Positions 6,231 through 13,394 of a stretch of 19,083 bases of DNA are shown piece after piece. Both the position numbers and the translations under genes were made by a program. The stretch is taken from assembly GCA_003559755.1 (NCBI GenBank), contig PWKM01000170.1, positions 1 to 19,083 on the forward strand, written 5' to 3'. Under the pieces are notes generated by a model that made no database searches, had not been told where the DNA came from, and worked only from the letters and a program-made list of their open reading frames with translations. Origin of the DNA: Planctomycetota bacterium (lineage in GTDB: Bacteria > Planctomycetota > PUPC01). Each line of letters starts with the position of its first letter. Position 1 is the stretch's first letter.

Positions 6231-7193
6231 ATGCACATCGTGATTACCGGGGGGGCGGGATTCATCGCCTCCCACCTGGCCGAGTTGTTGCTCGCAGACG
6301 GCGTCCGTGTTACAGCCATCGATGATCTGTCGACCGGTGCCCTGAAAAATATCGAGCACCTCCGGTCGAACCCCGACTTCAAACTGGTCGTCGAGGATGC
6401 TGCCAACGAGACCGTCCTTGACCACCTGGTCCGGGATGCAGACGTGCTCTACCACCTGGCCGCAGCCGTCGGCGTTCGTCTGATCGTCGAGGACCCGGTC
6501 CATACCATCGAGACGAATATCCTGGCGACGGAGACCGCCCTGAAGGCGGCATCACGGTACGGTGTCCGGCTGTTCCTCGCCTCGACCTCCGAGGTGTATG
6601 GAAAGAGCAGCGCCATGCCGTTCCGGGAGGATACGGATATGGTTTTTGGGCCGACGACGAACAGCCGATGGTGCTACGCATGTTCCAAGGCAATCGACGA
6701 GATTCTCGCCCTGGCATACCACCGGAAAAGGGGCCTCCCGCTCGTGATCGGTCGGTTCTTCAACACCGTGGGGCCGCGTCAGACCGGACAATACGGTATG
6801 GTCGTTCCTCGGCTCGTCCAGCAAGCTCTGGCCGGCGATCCGATAACCGTTTATGGCGACGGAGAACAGACGCGCTGTTTCTGCCACGTCGGCGACGTGG
6901 TGAATGCGATCTACCGCCTGGTCCTCGAACCGAAAGCCGAGGGCGGAATCTTCAACATCGGCAGCGACCACGAAATTACGATTAACCAGCTCGCCGAGAC
7001 AGTAAAAGCCGTCACCGGAAGCCCGTCCGAAATCATCCATATCCCTTACGAAGAAGCATACGAGAAGGGGTTCGAGGATATGCGTGCCCGCCGGCCCGAC
7101 ATATCCGCAATCAAGGAAGTCGTCGGATTTGAGGTCACGCGCGATCTGGAGGCGATCATCCGGGATGTGGCCGACTATTTCAGCGGCGAGTGA
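6231..7193 (+). CDS. NAD-dependent sugar-nucleotide epimerase/dehydratase (extended SDR)
   Basis: 320 residues, standard length. The N-terminal Rossmann loop is GGAGFIASH (7-15; Ala replaces the usual Gly at position 13), with D31/D32 for NAD ribose. It continues with YHLAAAVGV, LFLASTSEVYG (114-124, catalytic Ser/Thr region), the YxxxK pair Y149/K153, RFFNTVGPRQTGQYGMVVP, and the sugar-nucleotide binding VYGDGEQTRCFCHVGDVV. This is the GalE/UXS/GDP-mannose dehydratase-like branch; the closest functional guess is an NDP-hexose 4-epimerase or UDP-glucuronate decarboxylase in cell-surface sugar synthesis. All catalytic residues are present. The ATG at 6231 has only GGGAGA about 10 nt upstream. 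It follows the AGE-like gene by 72 bp and converges with the PurF-like gene at 27 bp, with no obvious terminator between. Confidence 0.9.
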   Translation: MHIVITGGAGFIASHLAELLLADGVRVTAIDDLSTGALKNIEHLRSNPDFKLVVEDAANETVLDHLVRDADVLYHLAAAVGVRLIVEDPVHTIETNILATETALKAASRYGVRLFLASTSEVYGKSSAMPFREDTDMVFGPTTNSRWCYACSKAIDEILALAYHRKRGLPLVIGRFFNTVGPRQTGQYGMVVPRLVQQALAGDPITVYGDGEQTRCFCHVGDVVNAIYRLVLEPKAEGGIFNIGSDHEITINQLAETVKAVTGSPSEIIHIPYEEAYEKGFEDMRARRPDISAIKEVVGFEVTRDLEAIIRDVADYFSGE

Positions 7194-7220
7194 GCCGGAA
7201 ACGGAAGGCAAGCCACCCGA

Positions 7221-8633
7221 TCAACGGACATCGCCACACTCGCCTTCCCAGCAATAGGTGCAGAGCGTTTCCTTCGGCAGGCCGATCGCTTCGATCAGGT
7301 CCGGCAAGCGCTGATACCGGAGCGTGGTAGCGTCCAGCCGTTCCCTGATTTTCTCGACCATCTCGGCGTAGCGGTCGGATTCCGGATCAGCGTATTCCGG
7401 CGGGACATTTCGCCCGTAGCCCTCGATCAGTTGGATGGCTCGGCGGGTGGCCAACTCGAGCTCGGACCGTGAGCGGGAGAAGTTGAGGAACTTACAGGCG
7501 TAGAGAAGCGGCGGACACGCCACCCGCATGTGAATCTCCTTCGCCCCCGTACCGTAAAGCCGTTTGAACGTGTCGCCCAGTTGCGTGCCTCGGACGATGG
7601 AGTCCTCGCAGAACAGCAGGCGCTTCCCGGCAATCAGGTCTTCGACGGGGATGAGCTTCATCCGCGCCACCAGTTCGCGGATGCGATGGTCGTGCGGCAG
7701 GAAGCTGCGCGGCCAGGTCGGCGTGTATTTTACGAAGGGTCTGCGGAAGGGAAGGTTGGCCTCGTTTGCATACCCCAGGGCATGGGCTGTCCCCGAGTCG
7801 GGGATGCCGGCGACCAGGTCAGCGGTCACGTCGTCCGCCCTGGCGAGTGCCTCACCGCACCGATTCCGGACCATCTCGACATTGATCCCCTCGTAGCTGG
7901 ATGCGGGGAACCCATAATAGACCCACAAAAAGGCGCAGATCTGCATACGGTCGCCGGGCGGCCGGAGCGATTCAACGCCGTCCCGAGTGATCCGCACGAT
8001 CTCGCCGGGGCCCAGCCATCGATTGATCTTGTAGTCGAGGTTGGCGAACGCAGTGGTCTCGAGCGTCACCGCGCAGGAGCCGTCTTTTTTCCCGGTGACG
8101 ACCGGCGTGCGGCCGAGCTTGTCACGGGCCGCATAGATGCCGTCCTCGGTGAGCAGCAGCAGGGAGCACGACCCCTCGATCGCATCCTGTGCAGCAGCGA
8201 TCCCCTCGACAAACGAGTCCTCCCGGTCGATGAGAGATGCGACCAGTTCGGTCGGGTTGATCTCGGTGCCGCTCATCTCGGAGAAGTGCGTCCGGCTCTT
8301 GGCGAATGCCTGGGCGACGAGTTCTTCGGCGTTGCGGACCGCGCCCACGGTCACGATTGCATACGGGCCGAGATGTGAGCCGATGAGAAGCGGCTGGTCT
8401 TCGTAGTCGCTGATGACCCCGATGCCGCGTGTGCCGGCCATCCGAGGCAGTTCCCCCTCGAATTTCGAGCGGAATTGGGCGTTGGTAATATCGTGGATGA
8501 TGCGGGTCATCCCGTCGTCGCCTTTCACCGCAAGCCCGGCCCGCATCGTGCCCAGATGAGAATGATAGTCGGTCCCGTAGAACAGATCGCTGACGCAATC
8601 CTGTTCAGAAATTACCCCGAAAAATCCGCCCAT
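7221..8633 (-). CDS. Amidophosphoribosyltransferase (PurF) paralogue lacking the glutaminase cysteine
   Basis: 470 residues, PurF-sized, with an N-terminal Ntn-type domain (about 1-230) and a C-terminal PRTase domain. The PRPP loop FCEDSIVRGTQ (341-351) matches canonical VDDSIVRGTT with Glu for the first Asp. The protein begins MGGFFGVIS: the mature PurF catalytic Cys1 (CGVFGI) is replaced by Gly, and the oxyanion-region HNGNL appears as TVGAV (95-99), so glutamine hydrolysis should be lost. Yet C233 (QICAFLWVYY), C380 (LLYACKFLN), C458 and C461 (LCTYCWEGEC) match the four [4Fe-4S] ligands of Bacillus PurF (C236, C382, C437, C440), with nearly identical spacing of the first pair. CAGGAGACGGG precedes the ATG, which fixes the start. 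It may use ammonia, accept another amine donor, or act on another PRPP reaction. Confidence 0.85.
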   Translation of the reverse strand: MGGFFGVISEQDCVSDLFYGTDYHSHLGTMRAGLAVKGDDGMTRIIHDITNAQFRSKFEGELPRMAGTRGIGVISDYEDQPLLIGSHLGPYAIVTVGAVRNAEELVAQAFAKSRTHFSEMSGTEINPTELVASLIDREDSFVEGIAAAQDAIEGSCSLLLLTEDGIYAARDKLGRTPVVTGKKDGSCAVTLETTAFANLDYKINRWLGPGEIVRITRDGVESLRPPGDRMQICAFLWVYYGFPASSYEGINVEMVRNRCGEALARADDVTADLVAGIPDSGTAHALGYANEANLPFRRPFVKYTPTWPRSFLPHDHRIRELVARMKLIPVEDLIAGKRLLFCEDSIVRGTQLGDTFKRLYGTGAKEIHMRVACPPLLYACKFLNFSRSRSELELATRRAIQLIEGYGRNVPPEYADPESDRYAEMVEKIRERLDATTLRYQRLPDLIEAIGLPKETLCTYCWEGECGDVR

Positions 8634-8677
8634 CCCGTCTCCTGTGATGTCGAAATCAATTAGATCGGTACCGCCGG

Positions 8678-8695
8678 ACCGGCTTTTGCCGGTCG
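8678..8695 (-). promoter_or_regulatory. Hairpin in the upstream region of the PurF-like gene
   Basis: GACCGGC (8678-8684) and GCCGGTC (8689-8695) form a perfect 7-bp inverted repeat around a 4-nt A/T loop, 44 bp upstream of the PurF-like start. If transcription starts farther upstream this would fold in the 5' leader. It could be a leader attenuator or an operator; no riboswitch family is recognisable. Confidence 0.35.
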
Positions 8696-8742
8696 AGAGT
8701 TCCTAGTTCGAAGTTTACCCGACTGTGCCCCGGCCTGCAAGT

Positions 8743-8765
8743 GCCCGGCCCGGAACCGGGCGGGC
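8743..8765. repeat. GC-rich imperfect palindrome in a divergent spacer
   Basis: A 23-bp imperfect inverted repeat centred on CCCGGAACCGGG, with ten possible base pairs and one bulged G. It lies in the 292-bp gap between the PurF-like gene and the PAP2 operon. The rest of that gap holds the hairpin at 8678-8695 and the PAP2 promoter at 8843-8871; I see no RNA gene in it. The role of this palindrome is unknown. Confidence 0.4.
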
Positions 8766-8842
8766 TCGATACGGAAAGCCAAGAACGGCGGTCTGACGGA
8801 CGGGCCGGCACCTGCCAAATCGGTTTTTTATGGCAATGGTGT

Positions 8843-8871
8843 TTGACAAATCGGCCTGATCCCTTTACCTT
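8843..8871 (+). promoter_or_regulatory. Promoter of the PAP2-glycosyltransferase operon
   Basis: TTGACA (8843-8848, perfect) and TACCTT (8866-8871) are separated by 17 bp. A start near 8878 leaves a leader of about 48 nt ending in AAGGAGA before the GTG start at 8926. The -10 has the same TACnnT form as the promoter at 12341-12369. Confidence 0.62.
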
Positions 8872-8925
8872 TGAGGGCTCGGTTTTACAAAGTACCGGGC
8901 TGAGAAATCATACAAGGAGAATATC

Positions 8926-9660
8926 GTGCCTGAGCGTACACCAAAACGCTCTCCATATTTCATCGTGGCGGCCGTCTGTCTGGCAGGTTCGCTGGTCGCG
9001 CTCCGTTTTGACCATGCCGTAATCGAATTCGTCGATAGTCCTCACTTCGACAGCATGCGGATATTGATCCGATCGGTCAGCGATGTTGGGGGCGGGGTAT
9101 CGCTGTTAATCTTGTTCGTGGGCTTGCTGGTCGTGTTGGACGACAAAAAGCTGGCCGGACGAGGGCTGGTGGGGTTGGCTCTAGTCGGCTTCGGGGTGAA
9201 CTTTCTGAAACTGGTGATCGGGCGGGACAGGCCCGGCGGCCGGTGGGGGGCCTATCCGTCCGGGCACGCTACGGCTGTATTCACAGTGGCGGTCATCCTC
9301 GCCAACCGGTTCCCCAAATACGGATATCTGTTCTATATGTCCGCCGGGGTGGTCGGTATATCCCGCGTGTTCCGTGTGCGCCACTTTCCGGCCGACGTAC
9401 TTGCAGGCGCGGCGTTGGGGCTGATGATTGGGCTGGCGGGCATCGCGTTGGCGGACCACTTCGAGGTGGACAAATATCTGGCACGGCTGGGCCGGGCCGG
9501 CCCCGTGTTGTTCCTGTTGTTGTCCATAGGCGCCACGGCGGGCTATGGCATCTCACAGCTCGGGCCGCAGGTAGGCCCGGCGCTCGCCCTCTGGGCGATG
9601 CGATTCGTCTGGGTCGCCTTTTGGGAAGACCCGCAAGTTGGAGTCATTGATGCGAAGTAA
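8926..9660 (+). CDS. PAP2-family membrane phosphatase
   Basis: 244 residues with a GTG start fixed by AAGGAGA 5 nt upstream. The three PAP2 signature motifs are complete: KLVIGRDRP (K95-P103, motif KX6RP), PSGHA (P111-A115) and SRVFRVRHFPAD (S146, R147, H153, D157). Catalysis would use H153 as nucleophile and H114 as acid, on the outer face of the membrane. Hydrophobic segments lie near 11-27, 58-72, 80-97, 115-128, 134-146, 156-177 and 190-210. The likely substrate is a lipid (pyro)phosphate, for example undecaprenyl or phosphatidate phosphate. Context favours a polyprenyl carrier, because the next two genes encode glycosyltransferases that use one. The stop overlaps the next gene by 11 bp, suggesting translational coupling. 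Confidence 0.92.
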   Translation: MPERTPKRSPYFIVAAVCLAGSLVALRFDHAVIEFVDSPHFDSMRILIRSVSDVGGGVSLLILFVGLLVVLDDKKLAGRGLVGLALVGFGVNFLKLVIGRDRPGGRWGAYPSGHATAVFTVAVILANRFPKYGYLFYMSAGVVGISRVFRVRHFPADVLAGAALGLMIGLAGIALADHFEVDKYLARLGRAGPVLFLLLSIGATAGYGISQLGPQVGPALALWAMRFVWVAFWEDPQVGVIDAK

Positions 9661-11278
9661 GACAGCGATCGCGGCGGTCATTATTTGCGCCGCATTGGTG
9701 TATCTGCCCGGGCTGGGGCGGTACTCGCTGACTGACAGCGATGAAACCTGGCACGCGGGCACGGCGCGGGAGATGATGGAGCGCGGGGACTATATCGTCC
9801 CTTATTTCAACGGCAAGCTGTTCCCTGACAAGCCGCCGATGATGTACTGGATGATGATCGCGGGCTTTCGCGTGTTCGGCGTGGGCGAACTGCCGGCCCG
9901 GCTCGGCTCGGCGCTGTCGGCCATCCTCGCCGCCGCCGCACTGTACGCGCTGGGTGCGGAGATGTTCAACCGGCGAATCGGCCTGATCGCCGGCTTGATC
10001 ATGGCGACGAACCTTTCGTACATCGTTGTCGGTAGAGCGGCAATGGCCGATGGGGCCTTGATGCTGTTCCTGGTGCTGTGTTTCCTGGGGTTCTGGAGGG
10101 TGCATCAGGGCGACCGGCGATTACGGAACTACTTCCTGATCTATGTCGCGATGGGACTCGGCGGGCTGGCCAAAGGGCCGGTCGTGCCGGCGGTGTTTAT
10201 CATCGCCCTCATCGGCGTATCTCTGCTCGAGCGAAGGGGCAAACTGTTCCTGGAAACGTGGGCGATCCCGGGGCTGCTGCTCGCCGGGGCCATTTATATG
10301 GCGTGGATGATCCCGGCTGACCGGGCGACGGGCGGCGAGATGATGAGCGAGGGAGTGGGCAGGCACGTCATCGAGCGGGCGTTCTCCGGCGCCACTCACA
10401 GCCACAGCGGACCGTTTTTCTATTACATTGCGCTGCTGCCGGTCACCTTCTTCCCCTGGATCGCACTCCTGCCCCTGGCGTTCAAGAAGTTGTGGCCGGC
10501 GGAGGAGGCCAGGCGGCATCGCGCCTTCCTCGTCGCGTGGGCGGCGGGGCCGTTTCTGCTCTTCTCGTTCATGACGACCAAGCTTCCGCATTACGTGCTC
10601 CCTGCGACTCCGGCTCTGGCGATCGTGATTGCATTCGCCGTGGATCGCGCGGTCCGCCAACGGGAGTCGTTCTACGACGGTCGGCTGGCGAAACTCGGCA
10701 TCATCCTGTTCGGGTTCGTTGCGATCGTGCTCGGTGTGGCGTTCTTCGTGTTTCCGTTCCACGCCCAACTGCCCCGTGTCGCCCGGTACTGTTTCGGGGC
10801 GGGGGGGCTGATGCTGGCTATGTTCGGGCTGGTGGCGGCCGACCTGCGCCGTCTTCGGACCGAACGTGCCGTGTTCACCCTCGCCGCAGGAATGACCGTG
10901 CTGGTTCTGGTGCTCTCTCTGTTTGCGATGCCCGCGATGGACGAGCATGCGAGCACCCGACCGCTCGCCGAGAAACTGGCCGAGCATGCCCCACCGGACG
11001 CGAAGCTTTTTACAACCGGTCATAGTGTGCCGTCCATCGTGTTCTATACCGGGCGGACGAGAGAAACCACCCGATGGCAGGGAGTGCGGGAGCACTTGGA
11101 TGCCGGTGAGGACTTCGTATGGCTGGCCCTGAAAGATCGGCTTGAGGATGTCCCGCCCGATTTTATGGACCGCCTGGAGAAGATCGAGACGGTCCACAAG
11201 TTCATGCCATCGCGGGTCGAATGGCGGACATGGGTGTTCCTGCGCCCCGGCGCAGCACCGGAGGAAGAGAGGGAATAG
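9650..11278 (+). CDS. ArnT-like membrane glycosyltransferase (GT39/GT83 family)
   Basis: 542 residues from the ATG at 9650, with TTGGAG 6 nt upstream; a TTG codon 12 bp earlier is the only alternative. The N-terminal signature is that of GT-C enzymes: LTDSDETWHAGTAREMMERG (27-46) with catalytic D31/E32 in the first periplasmic loop, then GKLFPDKPPMMYWM (55-68), as in ArnT (DEPRYAE and EKPP). About ten to twelve hydrophobic segments follow, with a soluble C-terminal domain from about residue 430. Such proteins take a sugar from a polyprenyl phosphate on the outside of the inner membrane and attach it to lipid A, a protein or another glycan. The GT2 gene that would make the donor starts directly after its stop. 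The exact sugar and acceptor cannot be read from sequence. Confidence 0.9.
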   Translation: MRSKTAIAAVIICAALVYLPGLGRYSLTDSDETWHAGTAREMMERGDYIVPYFNGKLFPDKPPMMYWMMIAGFRVFGVGELPARLGSALSAILAAAALYALGAEMFNRRIGLIAGLIMATNLSYIVVGRAAMADGALMLFLVLCFLGFWRVHQGDRRLRNYFLIYVAMGLGGLAKGPVVPAVFIIALIGVSLLERRGKLFLETWAIPGLLLAGAIYMAWMIPADRATGGEMMSEGVGRHVIERAFSGATHSHSGPFFYYIALLPVTFFPWIALLPLAFKKLWPAEEARRHRAFLVAWAAGPFLLFSFMTTKLPHYVLPATPALAIVIAFAVDRAVRQRESFYDGRLAKLGIILFGFVAIVLGVAFFVFPFHAQLPRVARYCFGAGGLMLAMFGLVAADLRRLRTERAVFTLAAGMTVLVLVLSLFAMPAMDEHASTRPLAEKLAEHAPPDAKLFTTGHSVPSIVFYTGRTRETTRWQGVREHLDAGEDFVWLALKDRLEDVPPDFMDRLEKIETVHKFMPSRVEWRTWVFLRPGAAPEEERE

Positions 11279-12253
11279 ATGGCCCGCATCTCTGTGGTGG
11301 TTCCCATTTACAACGAAGAGACCTGCCTGCGCGAGCTTTACCGCCGGCTCACCGAGGTCGATGAATCGATCGACGACGACATCGAGTGCCTGTTCGTCGA
11401 CGACGGCAGCTCCGACCGGTCGCGCGAGATCATCCGCGAGCTCGCCGAGACCGACGAGCGGGTGCGATATATTTTCCTCAGCCGCAACTTCGGGGCGGAG
11501 GCCGCCCTGACCGCCGGGATCGACCATGCCGACGGTGACGCCGTGGTGCTCATCGACGCCGACCTCCAGGACCCGCCCGAGGTGATTCCCGAGATGATCG
11601 GCCTGTGGCGCAAGGGCAACGACATCGTGTATGCACAGCGCCGAAGCCGGAAGGGCGAACGCTTCTCGAAGCGGTTCAGCGCCTGGCTGTTCTACAGGAT
11701 CATCCGCCATCTGAGCGGTGTGAACATACCGGTCGACACGGGCTACTTCCGTCTGATGGACCGCCGCGTGGTGCTCGAGGTCCGTCGGTGCCGCGAAATC
11801 CACCGGTTCGTTCGCGGACTCGTCGCCTGGACCGGGTTCCGCCAGACGGCTCTCCGCTACGATCGGGATGAGCGTCACGCTGGCGAGACGAAGTTCACCC
11901 CGATCAAGATGACCGTGCTCGCCATGGACGCCGTTCTCGGTTTCTCCGGGCTGCCGCTCAGGATCAGCGTGGTCCTCGGCCTGCTCGCCTGCCTGTTCTC
12001 GGTGTTCATCTTCGCCGGGCTGCTGATCGCGAGAATATGGCAGGGCGCACCGATGTCCGGCTATGCACTGCTCGCCTCCGCCGTGTTCCTGCTCGGCGGC
12101 GTCCAGCTTCTGATGCTCGGGGTCCTGGGCGAATATATCGACCGCATCTATCGGCAGGAGCAGGGCCGCCCGATCTATATCGCCGCCGAGAAGTCGTCCG
12201 CCCTGCCCGAAGGCCCCGAGGGGGCGGCCTCGGTCGGCGGCACAACGCGATAA
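11279..12253 (+). CDS. Polyprenyl-phosphate sugar transferase, GT2 (DPM synthase/GtrB/ArnC-like)
   Basis: 324 residues; the ATG immediately follows the TAG of the ArnT-like gene, with GGAGGAAGAGAGGG as binding site. The GT-A domain shows VVVPIYNEE (6-14), LFVDDGSSDRS (38-48), the DXD motif DADLQDPPEV (93-102), VDTGYFRLMDRR (152-163) and the RDERHAGETKF segment (196-206) that matches RxxRxAGxSKY of this family. Two transmembrane helices follow at about 229-252 and 261-284, then a short cytosolic tail. The enzyme would load a sugar from an NDP donor onto polyprenyl phosphate at the cytosolic face; a flippase is needed but not seen nearby. Together with the preceding GT39 and PAP2 genes it forms a lipid-linked sugar transfer operon. 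Confidence 0.93.
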   Translation: MARISVVVPIYNEETCLRELYRRLTEVDESIDDDIECLFVDDGSSDRSREIIRELAETDERVRYIFLSRNFGAEAALTAGIDHADGDAVVLIDADLQDPPEVIPEMIGLWRKGNDIVYAQRRSRKGERFSKRFSAWLFYRIIRHLSGVNIPVDTGYFRLMDRRVVLEVRRCREIHRFVRGLVAWTGFRQTALRYDRDERHAGETKFTPIKMTVLAMDAVLGFSGLPLRISVVLGLLACLFSVFIFAGLLIARIWQGAPMSGYALLASAVFLLGGVQLLMLGVLGEYIDRIYRQEQGRPIYIAAEKSSALPEGPEGAASVGGTTR

Positions 12254-12340
12254 TCGAACCGGCACGTCCCGGCCCCCCGCCTGCCGCCGCAAGGTGGATA
12301 CCATGTACCTGCGCGTTTCCGTCTTTGTTCTTCCGCCGGC

Positions 12341-12369
12341 TTGACATGAAACATCTTTTGCTGTACGCT
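12341..12369 (+). promoter_or_regulatory. Promoter of the small basic protein gene
   Basis: TTGACA (12341-12346, perfect) and TACGCT (12364-12369) are separated by 17 bp. It has the same architecture as the PAP2 promoter. The expected start near 12376 gives a leader of about 52 nt. The remainder of the 174-bp gap after the GT2 gene (12254-12340) holds no clear terminator or gene. Confidence 0.65.
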
Positions 12370-12427
12370 TCATGGAGAGGCGAATGACTTCAATAGTGCA
12401 TCACATATTAACCAAAGAGGTGCCTCA

Positions 12428-12535
12428 GTGGCCAAAGATCGACGTGACAAGCTGAACTGGCGGAGCAAGAAAGCGAACCACGGCCGTAAGCCCAATTATG
12501 GCAAGCGCAAGGGCAAGCGGAAAAACTGGAAGTAA
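12428..12535 (+). CDS. Small highly basic protein, 35 residues
   Basis: Read directly from sequence: a GTG start preceded by AAAGAGGTG, then AKDRRDKLNWRSKK, then NHGRKPNYGKRKGKRKNWK and a TAA. About 16 of 35 residues are Lys or Arg, only three are acidic or large aliphatic, and two Trp and one Tyr are spaced along it. The composition resembles ribosome- or nucleic-acid-binding peptides, such as short ribosomal proteins or basic tails, but I do not recognise a family. It has its own strong promoter and lies 24 bp before the secreted-protein gene, so both may share a transcript. The frame is too short for usual gene finding. No signal peptide, so it should be cytosolic and probably bound to RNA or DNA; that is inference from charge alone. 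Confidence 0.65.
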   Translation: MAKDRRDKLNWRSKKANHGRKPNYGKRKGKRKNWK

Positions 12536-12559
12536 TATCCCCGCTTCTGGAGGCCCGAT

Positions 12560-13360
12560 ATGGCCTGGCGATCAGTCGGTGCTGTTTTCTGCTGTCTGTT
12601 GCTGACAAGTGCGGCTCTCGCGGCCGAAGGTACCACCGCCGCCGAACGACGGGCTGTGACCGAACTGCACAGGCAGCTCCGGAGAGGGGATGTCCCGGCC
12701 GAGGCAGCCCGCACGCTGGCACGCATCTATGCACGCCGGGCGTATGTTGTTGAACTGGAGCCGGCCCAGAAGCTGGCGATGGAAATCAGTGATCCCGAGC
12801 GTCGTCTGGCCGCCCAGCATCAATTCGAGTTCTATGCAGAGTCGCTCGATGCCCTGTCCCGGGGTGCGAAACTGGACGACCTGCTTGCAACCTTCAAACA
12901 GAGTCAGGAATTGATGTTGAGTGCCGGCAACAAACGGCTGCTGTTCCTGACGGGAGTAAGAAACGCCGATCATTTCCGTTCCGCGCTCCCTCTTGTGCAA
13001 CTGGCCGATGATTTGGACAGGGCGGGCGCGGTCGGCACACGGTTCGAAGACACCATCCGCTGGGCCGCTTCACAGCTCGAGCGGGGCGAGTCGGCCGAGC
13101 ACATCGCGCGCTTATACAAGATCATTTCCGATGTCACCCCGTCATACAGCGACCAGCGTGATTTCCTGACGGAGTGTTACCGGCACATCAGGCGGGGCGT
13201 TCCGCCATACGGCCTGGTCCAGGCGGTTGAACGGCTGGCGACCCGCTACGAGTCCGCCCGGCTCATGAACGAGAACCTGGACCGGTTGATACGGCTTTAT
13301 CGGGCCGGACGCACTCTGGAGGAGGCCACCACCGCGCTCGTTCCGCCAGAAGCCGACTGA
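12560..13360 (+). CDS. Secreted helical protein of unknown function
   Basis: 266 residues. The N-terminus is a typical Sec signal peptide: short basic start, hydrophobic core VGAVFCCLLLTSAALA (6-21) and a likely AxA cleavage after Ala-Leu-Ala-Ala. The mature part is almost wholly predicted helix, rich in Arg, Glu, Ala and Leu, with repeated short helical hairpins (for example TELHRQLRRGDVPAEAARTL and IRWAASQLERGESAEHIARL) that suggest an alpha-solenoid. The recurring pattern xxQLRRGD, SQLERGES, IRRGVPP, YRAGRTLEEA looks like degenerate 35-55 residue repeats. No catalytic motif is seen. TGGAGG 8 nt upstream supports the start. It follows the small basic protein and converges with the Ogt gene 34 bp downstream. 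Periplasmic location inferred. Confidence 0.75.
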   Translation: MAWRSVGAVFCCLLLTSAALAAEGTTAAERRAVTELHRQLRRGDVPAEAARTLARIYARRAYVVELEPAQKLAMEISDPERRLAAQHQFEFYAESLDALSRGAKLDDLLATFKQSQELMLSAGNKRLLFLTGVRNADHFRSALPLVQLADDLDRAGAVGTRFEDTIRWAASQLERGESAEHIARLYKIISDVTPSYSDQRDFLTECYRHIRRGVPPYGLVQAVERLATRYESARLMNENLDRLIRLYRAGRTLEEATTALVPPEAD

Positions 13361-13394
13361 GCCGGGACGTCTTGGCCTGGACCCCGTAACGGCT

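Noticed and set aside
10121..12373. 750-codon open frame on the minus strand, antisense to the two glycosyltransferase genes
   Set aside because: Composition is rich in His, Arg, Pro and Gly with no domain, while the plus strand carries complete motifs of two known families. Long antisense frames are expected in GC-rich DNA.
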